The translations under genes were made by a program, and so were the position numbers. DNA of 64,000 nt, from NCBI GenBank assembly GCA_036362985.1, contig JAYGXS010000009.1:10429114-10493113 (forward strand), in the 5' to 3' direction. Shown in pieces: positions 12,778-24,039 of this stretch (its first letter is position 1; every line of letters begins with the position of its first letter). Origin of the DNA: Ligula intestinalis. Lineage: Eukaryota; Platyhelminthes; Cestoda; Diphyllobothriidea; Diphyllobothriidae. The notes beneath the pieces are model-generated. The model had not been told where the DNA came from and did not search any database. It saw only the letters and a list, made by a program, of their open reading frames with translations.

Positions 12778-12990
12778 TTAAGGGCATTGTCCTGCACAGT
12801 CAATTATGGGACCTGCGACATTCACAGCATATGTCCTATCCTTTCGATGAAACTTATGAATTGCAAAAATTTCCAGCAGACGCTGACCCAGGGGCTTTGA
12901 ATAATTTGGTGGGACCTTATAGATCACTGGAAAAGCTTCGATGGGGTCCACCCGATGTCCGGAATCGAGTAACAAAGCTTTCCGAATTAT
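12778..12990 (-). pseudogene. Penelope-like GIY-YIG fragment, second subtype
   Basis: The minus strand reads LLDSGHRVDPIEAFPVIYK, then VPPNYSKPLGQRLLEI, corresponding to the middle of the GIY-YIG domain of the subtype seen at 62.7-63.0 kb. The nuclease motif itself is missing. After IHKFH the similarity fades and the frame stops at 12778. Confidence 0.6.
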
Positions 12991-13111
12991 CTAAAAGTCC
13001 CTGGGTTAGGATTTAACGTGATCGTCACCTATCTAGGAACTCACCACCTTGTCAGGCAGATGTAATTAAACTTTCCGCCAAGGGCGGGTAACCATGTAGT
13101 GCACAATAACC

Positions 13112-14981
13112 CAGAGTAGTCACTGAAGACAGTGCAACTTTCATGATGAAATTTAATGTGGTATTTTAGAATTTATTAAGTAACACTATTGTGATTCATT
13201 GAGTTGATTTAATTCTGCGAAAGCTTTTTAGTTAGGAAAATCACTATGGTAGTTAGGTTTATTAAGAAAAATAGATATTACTTTCCGCGGAAGTGGAAGT
13301 AGTCCCATATCGAAGGAATTTCCTAGGCTATTACGCATAACAGAACCAATATTTTCATTAATGTGCATTACACTATGAAGGAACTGCAAAATAAGTAAAA
13401 AAGCATAAAACATATATATTCCAGAACCGGAAAACGTTGACCGAAATCGTTCAGATGCAAGTGAGTTCAGGTTGAAAGAATCGCATTTATTTTCGGAAAC
13501 AAGGAATAATTCCAGTTTTAAAATTTATTTTCTTTGCTGTTCTGTGAAGTTTTGTGCTACAAATGCAGTAATAAATTTGTATGACAAAGTTGTTTTACCG
13601 TACCGATAATTATGAGCGTGAGCTTGATATAGAAACGGGAACGAGCAACATAGTTCACTTTTTGTTGTTGGGCTGTGGCGTTAAGATGTCAAGTCATTTC
13701 CTACGCGAAGCTGATTTTATCTGCTTACGAAAGTTGGCAGCCGAAGGGCTGCCGTGAAATTCATTGGCTTATATGTTTGATATAAGCAAGGCCACCGTAT
13801 CCACAATTATTGACTATAAAACAGTGTCCAGAGGGAATAATCTTGGACGAAAACGGTCTACAACAAAACAGGATGACGATTTTATTCGTCGAGCACTAAA
13901 AAGTACCATTATGTGCCCTCTATGGCTATACACAATGAACATTGGTCAATGTTCTCTCAGACCCTTGTTAGGAACAGAATGCGGCAATTTCGCCTTCAGC
14001 AGTGGGTGGCGACAGATAAGCCATTGTTAAGTAGGAAACTTATTAAGAAACGTTTCATATTTGTGCAGGAATACGTTAGTCACAGACTTTGATTTTGGAA
14101 AAGCATTCTTTTCATTGTGATGATGTACACTTCTTAGACAAGTCGACAAAATCAGCACATGCGGTCATATGAGGAAAGAACTTTCCCAATGAACAGACTG
14201 CTTCAACACCAACCTTCAAGAACTGCCGACACCTCATGATGTAAATGGCGATCAAGTTCCGTGAGCGACCAATCTGGCGGTCGACGAACGATACCATTAA
14301 TAATTACGTATATGTCAACATTTTAAAAGATTTATTTGGTTATAATGACATTCACAGGCGTCGAAGGGATAATATCATACAACAAGACAATGCCCCTGCT
14401 CACAGATCAAAGGAGTTATGACTATAATTTATCTTACGACTATAATATAATTTTTAAGACTACAGCCAGCCTTTCTTCATGCGGCCTGCGAACAATTTTT
14501 ATCCCGCCTAATAGTCCCCACCTCAATCCAATTGAAAATCTTTGCACTTTAATCAAGCGCAACTGGCCCAGGCCTCCGACATACTTTTCAATGGAAAATA
14601 AATTGGAGTTTTTTCTTAATATTTATATAGACCAAACCACCATTGGCAGCATTGTTGTCTCAATGCCCACCCGAATTACTGCTGTTATAAACGCTCAAGG
14701 ACACTCAACAAAATATTAGTCTGTTAAATATCTATTTCTTATCCTCATTTTGTCTTTTTATCCTATTTCCTAACACTTTTATCATTTTCATATCGACTTT
14801 TTACCCCTGATCTGTCCTACAGAAGTTTTTTTGGATTTCATACATCGAAGTACGCTTCCTTTTATGGATTTATTTTTCCTTTCACGCAGTAGAACTTGTG
14901 GGTCCGTTAGGTAAACGCTTTGCGAACTACAAGGGTTTTCATGCAGACTTGACTGTGTTGCGCGATTTTTGGCGACTACTG
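13112..14981 (+). mobile_element. Tc1/mariner transposon copy 1, degenerate, TIRs visible
   Basis: The 3' end is ...TTGGCGACTACTG followed by TA (14982-14983). The 5' end near 13112 has the diverged counterpart CAGAGTAGTCACTGAAGA, and the inner TIR is GTGCAACTTTCATGATGAAA. Coding remnants in several frames: a helix-turn-helix part with SKATVSTIIDYKTVS and GRKRS (13780-13870), CDDVHFLDKSTKSAH around 14115-14160 (first catalytic Asp), QQDNAPAHRSKEL near 14380 (second Asp) and IPPNSPHLNPIENL near 14510 (the third acidic residue). This is a Tc1-type DDE transposase with frameshifts and stops throughout. Confidence 0.75.
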
Positions 14982-15401
14982 TAGATTCTCTATCTGCACT
15001 TCTCTTGAGTGTCTGGTGTTCACCAATCGGTATCTGTCAAGGCGTAGCAATTCTGGCACTCCACTGTCGGCGGTGTTGTTTGGAGGTGTAACTCCGTGGC
15101 TGAGGCTTCCACTATCGCGGAGCGATCTTTGGAAAGCTTTCAAAAGTACGTTTACAAGCACCGACAGACTTTCACATTTACGACTTTCACATGTTTGCCA
15201 TTTGCTGATTCCAACTGCGTTCTTATCAAGAAAGTGTGGCTGGTATCGATTTTTCACAGCTCCTTCCACTACCTTATTTTGACTGAACGAGAGTTAGCTG
15301 GCGAGGAGCTGCCTACCGAAGAATGCGGCACTGCGTGACCGTGCCGTGCGTTGATTGGCTGCTTCGTATAGGCTACTTTTTATTATTATTATTATATCAT
15401 T

Positions 15402-15690
15402 ATCAAGTTGGTTTGGCAGATTTGATTAATTTAGTTGACCCAATTGTGAAACAACTCGCGGCATTCGAAGCCGCATAGGAGGGAGGCCTTTTACGCAAGC
15501 CAACGCTCTACCTACTTGAGCTACGAATGTCGCGCTTCACACCGTGAGTTTTATCACACTTGGATCGATATTACCCGCCCAACTTTGCCGCTCATATGGA
15601 ATCCACCAATACGGGACAGCAAGTTGACTGCGCAAGCAGGATTTCCTAAGCAATCATCTAGAATCCACCAGAATGACTACTAGGCTGACT
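15402..15690 (-). repeat. tRNA-like SINE, minus-strand copy
   Basis: The minus strand carries the head at 15534-15458: GACATTCGTAGCTCAAGTAGG, given here as key parts GACATTCG and TAGCTCAAGTAGG, and the T-arm GCGGCTTCGAATGCCGC. The conserved flank on the 5' side (15541-15690) and the 3' tail (CAATTGGGTCAAC ... CTGCCAAACCAACTT) recur at 52.98-53.25 kb. Confidence 0.6.
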
Positions 15691-15743
15691 TAATTATTAA
15701 GTTGGCTTGGCAGATTTGGTTAATTTTTTTGACCTTTAGCGCG

Positions 15744-15824
15744 ACATTCGTAGTTCAAGAAGGTAGAGCGTTAGCTTGCGTAAAAGTCGTCCTTCCTATG
15801 CGGGTTCGAATCCTGCCGAATGCC
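15744..15824 (+). repeat. tRNA-like SINE head, plus-strand copy
   Basis: A-box region TAGTTCAAGAAGG (15751-15763) and a perfect B-box GGTTCGAATCC (15803-15813). ACATTCG (15744-15750) can pair with CGAATGC (15817-15823) as an acceptor stem; the D-arm is GTTC/GAGC and the T-arm GCGGG/CCTGC with loop TTCGAAT. The anticodon arm is irregular (GCTTGCGTAAAAG), and the A-to-B spacing is longer than in a normal tRNA, so I call it a tRNA-derived repeat, not a tRNA gene. Confidence 0.6.
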
Positions 15825-15960
15825 GCGAGTTTTTTTACAATTGGGTCAACTCAATATTATATCATTGTAAATTAACTGTTATTCTTTTTTGCTTATTGCA
15901 TTTAGAAATGTTGGTGAATGATAGTTTATAGTACCTTTTCCCAGGTGTAAATCTGAAGAT

Positions 15961-16031
15961 TGCATATACGCAGAATTTTATGGAACTATACAATTTCACG
16001 AGCGCTCATCAGCTGCGTCCTCTCGCATGCA
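15961..16031 (-). ncRNA. Hammerhead ribozyme downstream of PLE fragment
   Basis: Minus strand. On plus, TCATCAG is at 16006-16012 and TTTC at 15994-15997. Stem I pairs CTGCGT (16013-16018) with ACGCAG (15968-15973), six pairs without mismatch, and ATGCA (16027-16031) with TGCAT (15961-15965). Stem II is short (GCGCTCGT). Stem III has about six pairs with one mismatch. Relative to the 51 kb copy, stem I has changed on both strands while pairing is kept. Confidence 0.68.
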
Positions 16032-16179
16032 TGAAGTGAGTAACGAATGAAAGAATACAACAATTGAAAACATGCAAAAGAGGTCAAAGAGACAGGTCAG
16101 GCGGGTCAATACGTAATTTGGGCTAATTGGTTAAAGCGAAAATGCGGGCAGGGGGGGGTGTGAACCAGGGAGCCACATG

Positions 16180-16325
16180 TTACCAAGGCAAAGCAAGATT
16201 AACAACATGCTCCAGCTGTTTACGTAGGTCGGGTTTTGACCATCGTATAGAGGCTGCCTCCAGGTAGCAAAATGTACGAGTTGTTCGAGCCGAATAAGTA
16301 CTTGTACACACCCGATTTTATCAAC
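16180..16325 (-). pseudogene. Penelope-like GIY-YIG C-terminal fragment
   Basis: The minus strand reads SARTTRTFCYLEAASIRWSK, then PDLRKQLEHVVNLALPW and a stop at 16180. It is nearly the same as the C-terminus of the 50.8 kb domain. The preceding VQVLIR is in another phase, so there is a frameshift near 16285. It is too short to be functional. A hammerhead lies about 150 nt downstream on the same strand, the arrangement seen at 51 kb. Confidence 0.7.
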
Positions 16326-16869
16326 GACTACGCATCTTTCTTACCTATATTATTATTATTTAATTATCACTATTTTTATTAAGGAAGCAATACTGAAACT
16401 GGTAATAATAAAACCCACATTTTTCGTCACTCGACAGGCGAAATGCACCTACAAAATGAACTACTGCTGTATACGCACTCCCAGGAATTTTGAGGCTAGC
16501 CAACAGGAGAGACCACCTGGACACCAGGGGAGAAGACAGAATTGTCCGTATTCTATTGTGCAACCAGGATTGCTCGGTGATACTGGGATATTGGTGACTT
16601 CCTGATGTGATCTGATCTCGCAACTTCTGATGTGGCCTGCTGCCCCTCCCGACGTGTCCCTGCGATATTGGTGACTTTCCCATGTGATCTCAACGCGCAA
16701 CTTCTGATGTGGCTGAGCTCTATCATCATCAAACCTCCTTCGACATCTACTGATTTTCCTGTATCATCTTTTGGTGACCGCGATGTGGAGAATTCACTCC
16801 ACCTTCAGAGGGACTCCTGTAAGAATTCGAAAGCTCAGGACAAAAAATAAATTGATCCGGTGCTCGACA

Positions 16870-17065
16870 CGCCTTCTTCCCTGTCCACTTCCAATTTCGT
16901 CCAAAGTAATGCACATTACCCTGAATAAACTTAACTAAAAGGGCAATTTTCCTAACTACCAGGCTTTCGCAGGATTAAATTTAATCAGCGGATAAAAATA
17001 ACGTGACCAAATACATGCTAAACTACCAAATCAAATTTTGTCATGACGCTTGCATGCAGCACTCG
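16870..17065 (-). mobile_element. Tc1/mariner copy 4, 5' leader fragment
   Basis: The reverse complement (TCATGACAAAATTTGATTTG, CCTGCGAAAGCCTGGTAGTT, GAAATTGGAAGTGGACAGG) aligns with 13135-13310 of copy 1. No coding part. Confidence 0.5.
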
Positions 17066-17069
17066 TCAT

Positions 17070-18995
17070 ACTTTATGTAGTAGTTATATTTAGTGGACCT
17101 AATTTTGCTTATTTATTTTACTGAAATCGAATTTCGCGGTATTGCATCCTGCTACTGACGGTTAGTTCATTTTGTCTCACCGTTACTTAGCCATAGTCCA
17201 CCGCACTCCCACACGAAAATCTCTCGGGAACTGCTGTTGCGTTTAGAATAAAGGAAGTACAAAAACTGGGCAGATTCCGTTAGCCAGATAGACTGCTCAT
17301 TCCGAAACATTAAACAAAAGTACGTCCTGTTGCATAATTCTTCAACAGCAGCGTTTCATAACCATTGTTACGCATCCTACACATTGATATTTTACTGTCA
17401 CATTTTCAGAATTAATAAAGTTTAATCTTTCTTCGGACTTAGTCATACAATCGTCTAAAACTTCAGTCTCTGGTTTGTTATTAATATGGATTGAGCGATA
17501 TGTACTGTCTGTGCTTCTAATCAATACTCCTTACCTAACTATTAAACTGATTACCGTGCATATTAATAATCCAGTTCTTCGACATAAATGCAACTCCTTA
17601 GTGCATCTAAATAAATTCATATTTTTCATCTTCAGTTTCCTTGTTCGCTGCTTGCTTGCCTGTTAATTTTTCAATTATAGTGCGCTTTTCAAAACTATAT
17701 AATAGCTTGTGATAGCATTTATGCCCATTACATTCAATTTTTGCATGATATATTTGTTAAACATGCAGTACTGTCCCCCCTGTTATGCTCCACCCGTAAA
17801 TTACCACGGCTCATGTTAGACACTACCCACCGATTACGGATGTCATAGGTGGGTGTGGATCAGAATCCAAAGTCCTAGCCTACTGGCAGTCATCCCAGCG
17901 CTCACTGACAGCGGCATTTGTTTTAGTCAGCTTTGAAGGTGATTGACCAGACCGGGAAAGGCGTACAGTGCCAGCATGCTTAGGGGCCGAGCCGTGTGGT
18001 TGGCTCCAGAGGCACGCCGAGAATTGCATTGCCGTGATCTCATGCATGGTGAGGCATGGGAGGTAACTACAAGTGTCTGTTGAAGTCCGCAGTTGAAGGT
18101 CTTATTTGTGAATGCGTAAAGGCGCTTTTAAAGCCTGCAGCCAATCAGCGACCAAAGCAACATCTATTGGATTCGAGCCTTCGCGAGACTAGTGCCACGT
18201 CAGCCCAGAGGCGAATGGGCAAGAGGCGTGAGGCAAGCGGGAAATGCCGCATGGCGAATCGACGGCGGTGGCGCTGATCTCGGAAGCGGACTGTCACAAA
18301 GGAGTTCCTACTGACGCTAGTTCTCTGATAAGAAACTTCTCGTTGTCGACTAGCGCCTCTCGACATCGACGCTACCACCAATATTTTGATTATTTTATAC
18401 TCTTAGTAGGTTCTATGTATCAATAACTAAACCTAAACCCCTAGAATTATTTTTTTTTCGGCACCGTTGGTAAAATAGAAGCTTATCCTTTCGCATGTAG
18501 ATGTAGTAATTACATTGAAAAACATTTTAAAATAGGAACCAAAGGCTTCAACAAGTGGAAAATTTCTCTGTTAGTATTATCTTTCTTTTGTTTTTAAATA
18601 CCTATATATCTACTATGCAGGAGTATCATTTAATTTGCTGTCCATTTGTTGCAAGTATTCGTTCGCAGTAGAATAAATGGATATTTTCGTTTGCTATCGC
18701 AACATGCAAACGAAATATTTTCTATCTTACTATCGTTTGATTATTACAGATTTCGGGGGTTATGTTATACGATGCTGAAACTTATGAAGTATCCTATCCG
18801 CAGACACGTCTCCTCGTCATGCGTATTGGCAGCCGAATGGGTACAGTGGCTCTGCTTAGAGAAAAAGAAAGAGGAAGGGTTCTTAAGTTGGTACGCGCTA
18901 TAATAAATTAGCAATAGGACAGGTGGGATAGAAATCGGGTAAGTGCCCCCCCAGCCCTCCCGTAGTGCTGCTTTTATTAACTTGCAGAGAAGAGA
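17070..18995. other. No supported feature
   Basis: AT-rich sequence with a GC-rich island at about 17800-18360, possibly an old family A tail. No gene seen. Confidence 0.55.
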
Positions 18996-19005
18996 AGCTA
19001 TCGCA

Positions 19006-19415
19006 GGGGGTAAGGTTATTGAAACCCTGGCGACTGCGATCTTCAGACCATGGTTACTGAGTGGTGAAGAAGTCTTGAGAAGACCAGGGTAGAAGGATTA
19101 GTATATTGTGTACACAGAGGAACGAAGAATAGATGGAAAAAATTTGAATTGGAGAGCATACAACCAGCCAGGAGAGCTAGTCGAGTCCAAGCGCTGGTTT
19201 GACGGCACTCAAGCCAGTAGACACACACAGAGCGAGAGCGTCCATTGGCTGGGTCGGCCTTGAAGGTTGGTTGGACAGCGTGTGTGTAGACATCGACGTG
19301 GGAAGTCCGTATCTCACGCCAGTAAGTCTGGCGTCCGCCACGACCTTGAGGTCTAGACGGATTGAGGTCACAACAGGAAAGGCATGCGTCGGGCAGACAG
19401 CGACCACTACATGGC
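19006..19415 (+). repeat. Family A repeat (subfamily I)
   Basis: Begins GCTATCGCAGGGGGTAAGG, then GGCGACTGCGATCTTCAGAC. The distal half (CCATTGGCTGGGTCGG, GTCTGGCGTCCGCCACGACC, TTGAGGTC) is shared with 29.5-29.96 kb. Confidence 0.65.
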
Positions 19416-19419
19416 CGTG

Positions 19420-19705
19420 GAAGGCCAGGGTAGTAGGAACAGTTAATTATTTACAGAAGAAATTGAGAATATGTAAGAGGAGGTTGACTGTCAGACGAGC
19501 GAGCAAACACCGGCCACAGCACTGCATCTGAAGTGCGGGAATCGCTATTGTATCCGGAGCGGCCTTTGTTCGAGTCGACCTTGACAGGTGATTGGTCAGG
19601 CAGATTGGCTAGACGAACGGGTGCAGGCGGTCAGTGCTTGTGTAGGCGTTGTTGACTGTGAGCCTTGGCACATGCTTGCCTGCACAGAGTCAGGCACCAC
19701 AAGCG
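19420..19705 (+). repeat. Family A repeat (subfamily II), 5' truncated
   Basis: AAGGCCAGGGTAGTAGGAAC, GTTGACTGTCAGACGAGC, ATCCGGAGCGGCCTTTG and CCTTGACAGGTGATTGGTC follow the 7.9 kb copy; the first 100 bp are missing because it joins the preceding subfamily I copy directly. Confidence 0.6.
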
Positions 19706-20049
19706 CACAACCTACTTAAATCATTAGCTAGGCATTTGTCGCAGATATTCGTGTCTGGCGGCACAATAGCCGCTCAGAGGTCCACCTTCGAGCGATTGAT
19801 AGTCGTACTTTCAACGTCAACGATGGCTATTTGTGGCATAATTATTCGGCCATTTGGTTCCCCAGTAAGGTAAATGAATACAGCATTCGCCTGCGAGCTC
19901 TACCCCCAGAATAAATCAAACTTCCCAGGCGTCCCTATTCGCTGTCCAGCCCAGGGGATGCGCACCAACGACGCTTCCCAGATAGCTGTGAAAATCAAGA
20001 ATTTGAAAAATGGGCATCCTAAGAAATATAATTTGGATAGAAAAGTTTC

Positions 20050-20125
20050 TTTGGGAAACGTGAACGAACTGTATTGTACATTTTCGACGCTGGCACAACA
20101 GGTCGTCGTCGGACGTGAGGGAAAT
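20050..20125 (-). repeat. Inverted arm (left) of the 20 kb Penelope element
   Basis: The reverse complement of this segment matches 21430-21515: CACGT(C/G)CGACGAC, then GTGCCAGCGTC, then CAGTT(C/T)GTTCACGTT. In minus orientation it shows a degenerate hammerhead-like core, CGACGA to GTCGAAAA, with a GAC-CTG / CAG-GTC helix. The CT of CTGANGA is lost. Confidence 0.5.
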
Positions 20126-20250
20126 GTGTAATGGATTTCTGCCGAGAAAAATTTCCTTCACAAATATGTGAATCTTTAAATGAGACGATTATTCGTGTTT
20201 CCAACATTGAACGGGAGAAGACGAAGAAGGACATTTGAGACAAGAATTGG

Positions 20251-21123
20251 ATGGCCATTAACAAACCGTCTTACACAATCCAGAATTACTCAACAAATGC
20301 AACAAACCTGTCATCGAAAGATCTCACAACAACCGATAAACAAGTAAGTTCTATGGGAATGAAATACAATCGTACCGATTCAAAGTATTCAGACTTTCTT
20401 GCAAATTTGGAATCCATAATATTAGCAGAAAATCTCACAGAAGATGAGCGGTTCACAATCCGAAATAATACTGTACATGCTCTAATTAAACCGAACCCCC
20501 TTTTCAGTGTCATCAAAAAAAGAAAAGAAAGCACTATATCTCTAAAAACGGACAAAAATTGTCATTTTTCCAGCAGATCATGGAGACTTAACTGCTATCT
20601 TGAACAAAACAGATTAAGATGCAAAATGCTTTCATTAATAGAAGACAAATCAACATACAAACCCCTTAGTGCTGACCCCACCAAAACATAAAATGCAAAT
20701 TTTGAAAAGGTTCTTAAACGTCTTATAGGTAAGAAGAAAATATGAGGCGATATTGCCAAGTCCCTGAGACAAACCGAACAAAGCATAGTTAAAACCTACA
20801 GACTGCCTAAAATACACAAGTCCGACGTACCACTACGGCCGATAGTATCATTAATCGGCGCACCTAATTACAACATCTCAAAGTGGCTATTTTGAAAGCT
20901 CCACCTATCGACAAAAGATTGTGAAACACAAATCAACAATTCCATGGAATTTATGAACAAATTACAATGGCTTGAAATAACAGCAGACGAAATAATGGTA
21001 TCATTTGATGTTATCTCTCTCTTCACATAGATACCATTAGATTTAGCAAGGCAATACACAGAAGAACTACTTAATTCCTACAAACTGGACTTTCCTGTAT
21101 TTGCCCTGCTTGAAATCTTAGAT
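20251..21123 (+). pseudogene. Penelope-like reverse transcriptase, broken by nonsense codons
   Basis: A single reading frame runs about 290 codons with four in-frame stops (near 20689, 20752, 20893 and 21028). It contains TYRLPKIHK, then [19 protein letters not shown], the fingers/palm motifs of Penelope RT, and MVSFDVISLFT followed by a stop and IPLDLA, which is motif A with its catalytic Asp. The upstream part has the N-terminal Penelope pattern (LTTTDKQV, then LANLESIILAENLTEDER). The YADD motif C, thumb and most of the GIY-YIG domain are deleted; the next recognisable residues are GIY-YIG C-terminal from 21149. Frame conservation with only point stops suggests a fairly recent death. Confidence 0.75.
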
Positions 21124-21148
21124 CAGGTCCAGCTCTACACCCATACAT

Positions 21149-21361
21149 GAATATCAATTAGCGGTAAAGAGGCGCGACCACCTGCCCAAAGTCGCCATGC
21201 GTTCGTTTGAAACTGGGCACAAGTTTGCATGGGACCAAACCCGCGTAGTAGGTTCCTGCCCATATGGGGAAGGTCTCGAATTTTTAGAGGCCATTAACTC
21301 TAACCAATCAATAAGCACGTTGATTTGGATTCAATGTACATCAATCTCAAAAGAAGCGTAG
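21149..21361 (+). pseudogene. Penelope GIY-YIG C-terminal piece fused to deleted RT
   Basis: An open frame of 70 codons without an ATG: RRDHLPKVAMRSFETGHKF, then AWDQTRVVGS, then GLEFLEAINSNQSISTLIW, ending in TAG. HxFxWDxxRVV and REFLEAxxSNxxSIN are the C-terminal hallmarks of one Penelope GIY-YIG subfamily. It lies just after the RT motif A block, so motif C to the nuclease core has been lost at about 21124-21148. The element is framed by inverted arms (about 20050-20125 and 21430-21515). Confidence 0.65.
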
Positions 21362-21429
21362 AAAAAGCGTCACCCAACAAAACCTGCTATTGACCAAGGA
21401 TACAAATCATGTTTAATAATGCGCACTGT

Positions 21430-21515
21430 TCTTTACACCTTTTGCTCACGTGCGACGACAACCCGGTGTGCCAGCGTCACAAATTTATATTACAGTTTGT
21501 TCACGTTCTGTCAAA
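21430..21515 (+). repeat. Inverted arm (right) of the 20 kb Penelope element
   Basis: Counterpart of 20050-20125. Contains GCGACGACAACC, GTGTGCCAGCGTC and then ACAAATTT, so the GAAA of a hammerhead core is destroyed here. Together the arms delimit a roughly 1.4-kb Penelope remnant. Confidence 0.5.
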
Positions 21516-21999
21516 ATCAAGAATGTCAGCTAGATCAGTTGTTGTTTTGAACGCCAGTTCAAATTTAGCCCCAAAAATCGATCAACAGCACACGAACAGT
21601 CAGCAAGTGCTAACCTTGACAGACACCTAAAGACTACAGGCCAATGCCAGGATCAGCATGCGTTCGCAGATAACGCAAACAGTGCGCGGTTGTCATGCAA
21701 CTTCTTTTTTTGACGAAAACAACCTGCATGCGATGTGCAGGATACACCGCAAGCATAGAGCTTTGGATACATTTCTAACTGTAGGACTGTAGCCTGCAGG
21801 AGGGGGGGGGACTTACACTACTTTACTTTGTTGCTAGGAGATGATTTTGCGTTTATAAACTGACCTAGATTGACCTGACTGATGTAAACTGACCTCATTC
21901 CGTCTGGTCATTCACTTTCAAGACCAAATCACACGGACCTCAATGCCGTGACTGTCGTCAGGCTGGCACTTCGGACCAAGCCACCTTAGCGGATAGATG

Positions 22000-22150
22000 T
22001 GCGTTCTGACAGTCGACTTCTGCCTGCCTTTTCTCCATTCCTTCAGTACAGAATAAGCTGTTCCTACCACTTTGGCCTCACATACCTTCTCTTCTCCTCA
22101 GGAACCGGGTCTGAAGATTGCAGTTGCTAGGGTTCAACTTGCTAACCCCC
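22000..22150 (-). repeat. Family A repeat
   Basis: The minus strand reads GTTGAACCCTAGCAACTGCA, ATCTTCAGACCCGGTTCC, TGAGGCCAAAGTGGTAGGAA and CTTATTCTGTACTGAAGGAA. Confidence 0.6.
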
Positions 22151-23130
22151 CTAAGATAGCTCGGCTAACGATAGTCACCCCAGTCTGCCCTACCTTGGAC
22201 AGCATGACCTATCGATTTTGGGCTCTGTTCTCGCTATGCGACCTCAGGTGAGGACTGAGATCAGAGGTCAAGGTTAAAGCCAAATCGCCCACGTTTCATC
22301 ACTTAATGGAGCAAATTGATTATTATCACCCCCACGGGACAATAAGCGGTGCTCTCTGTTACCAAAAAGCGTAATCCCAGCCTGAATCCAGTGTTCAATC
22401 GTCACAGTGAATTGCCAGTTGGTTTCGATTTCAAACTGGGTTTTTACCATGCAGGGATTTTGCTTTCGCTGCCTGACAGCGTCGAATGAGCCGCGGGTGG
22501 CTATTCGATTCACCAAGTCTTTGTAGGCAATATTGTCCGAGGAAAAAAGTTGGTCCAACAGGAGCAGGGACTTAATTATCTAAGGAGGTAGTGACCGACA
22601 ACCCAAAGCTTTCCCAAATCAGAAGGCAGGGAAGACAACGGGAAAAGCCCTAACTCAGGTGGGAAAGTATGCGCCAGCCCAGCACGTTCTTACCAGACAT
22701 GTATCATTCGAAGTACATGCGTCTGATCCTCGCCCAGCTGCGACCAAGCAGAGAGGAGGTAAATATTGATCGGCGTCGCAAGTCAGAGATTGAGTCACGC
22801 GTGTAGGCAGTGTTTGCCACGCGTGTTAGGCGGATAAGCAATGGCGCCTAGGATCGTGAGGACGGTCAACCCCCGTATGAAGGCAAAGCAGGCCGATGTT
22901 GATCAGGGAAATGCAACAGGAATGTCAGCTTTTGGATGGTGATCTCCTACCACCAATTCGAGACTTTTTCTAGCTAAATGAATCACTATGCTCAGCAAGT
23001 GAAATAGATGACATGAACTTTTACTACAATGTGGGTTAAACTGAGCTGTATCATGCGTCAATGCTAACTTACACCACTGCCCCTGGCACTTGTGGACCTA
23101 GGTAGAGAGCTGCAGACAGTTTATCGCGTT
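22150..23130. other. No recognised feature; one unexplained open frame
   Basis: A 94-codon minus frame (22274-22558, starting MDQLFSSDNIAYKDLVNRIA) is not obviously repeat-derived, but has no motif or paralogue in the window. Left uncalled. Confidence 0.4.
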
Positions 23131-23134
23131 GGTG

Positions 23135-23520
23135 TTAAGGCTAACTGAGGTAAGCCCTAACAGCCACGATCGTCCAGACCCATGGCTCCTTCAGGGAACG
23201 AGAGAGAAGACGGTGGGAAGGCCAGAGTAGCAGGAACAAGTAAATGTGTACACAAGATTTAGCAGGAAGTTGCCACTCGGTCTGGCATGGCGTTCAATCG
23301 TGAAGGCCGCGTCAGAGTGTGGTGTCGTCAGAGTGGCGAACGACGCTGCCAGCCGCGACCGTCCCGCTCGGGACGGAATCCCAAGTGTCTTCTCATGGCA
23401 GTCATCCGGGGCGGCCGCCGAATGCTCGCTTTGACTCAGCAGACTGGTGATGATTGGTTGCACCGCGCGAGGTGGGCGCAGGCGAGACATGGCGTGTTAG
23501 TAAGTCGCTCAGGCCATTGA
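23135..23520 (+). repeat. Family A repeat
   Basis: GTAAGCCCTAACAGCCACGA, TCGTCCAGACCCATGG, GGTGGGAAGGCCAGAGTAGC, then the GC-rich half with GTCTGGCATGGCGTTC and TGGTGATTGGTTG. The 99-codon and 77-codon frames here are chance frames. Confidence 0.6.
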
Positions 23521-24039
23521 GCGAGAGAGGGACAGGCTGCCGGTAGTCAGCACACGTTCCCACAGTGGCGCTAACGTCCACTACAACCTCGACCGACTCA
23601 GGCCATTGCGTCTCTTCGGCATGGCAGGTGTAGAAATGGTTACTTGCGCAGTTGGGTCAGTCTATAATGGTAGTATACATTGACATCTTAACCCACTCTC
23701 TCTCTCTCTCTCCTTCTCTTACGCCGGAGCCCGACGAAATGACCAAAGTAAGAAGACTTGTCCTTAATCCACCACATGCTCTCCTGCGGACGCAAGTTGC
23801 TGGCGCCGCGAAAAACCATCCCCGTGTGCGACATTTTTTAGGGGACGTGAATCCTTGAAGTACGTCTGGTGTGCCCTGATTCAGCTCTCATGTTGCTCCA
23901 GTGCAGCCGCAGTGACCCCGTTCCACGTCCATCCTCAACCTCACACAGCTGCTGGCAAGCGCGCAATCGCCAGTGTCTGCCTACCCCGATCCGGTTTGGC
24001 CAATTACCTCCCTGAGGCTGACTCACACATGACCGCGCC

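Noticed and set aside
14976..15338. Frames on both strands after the Tc1 copy
   Set aside because: No recognisable domain, no second copy, no splice context.
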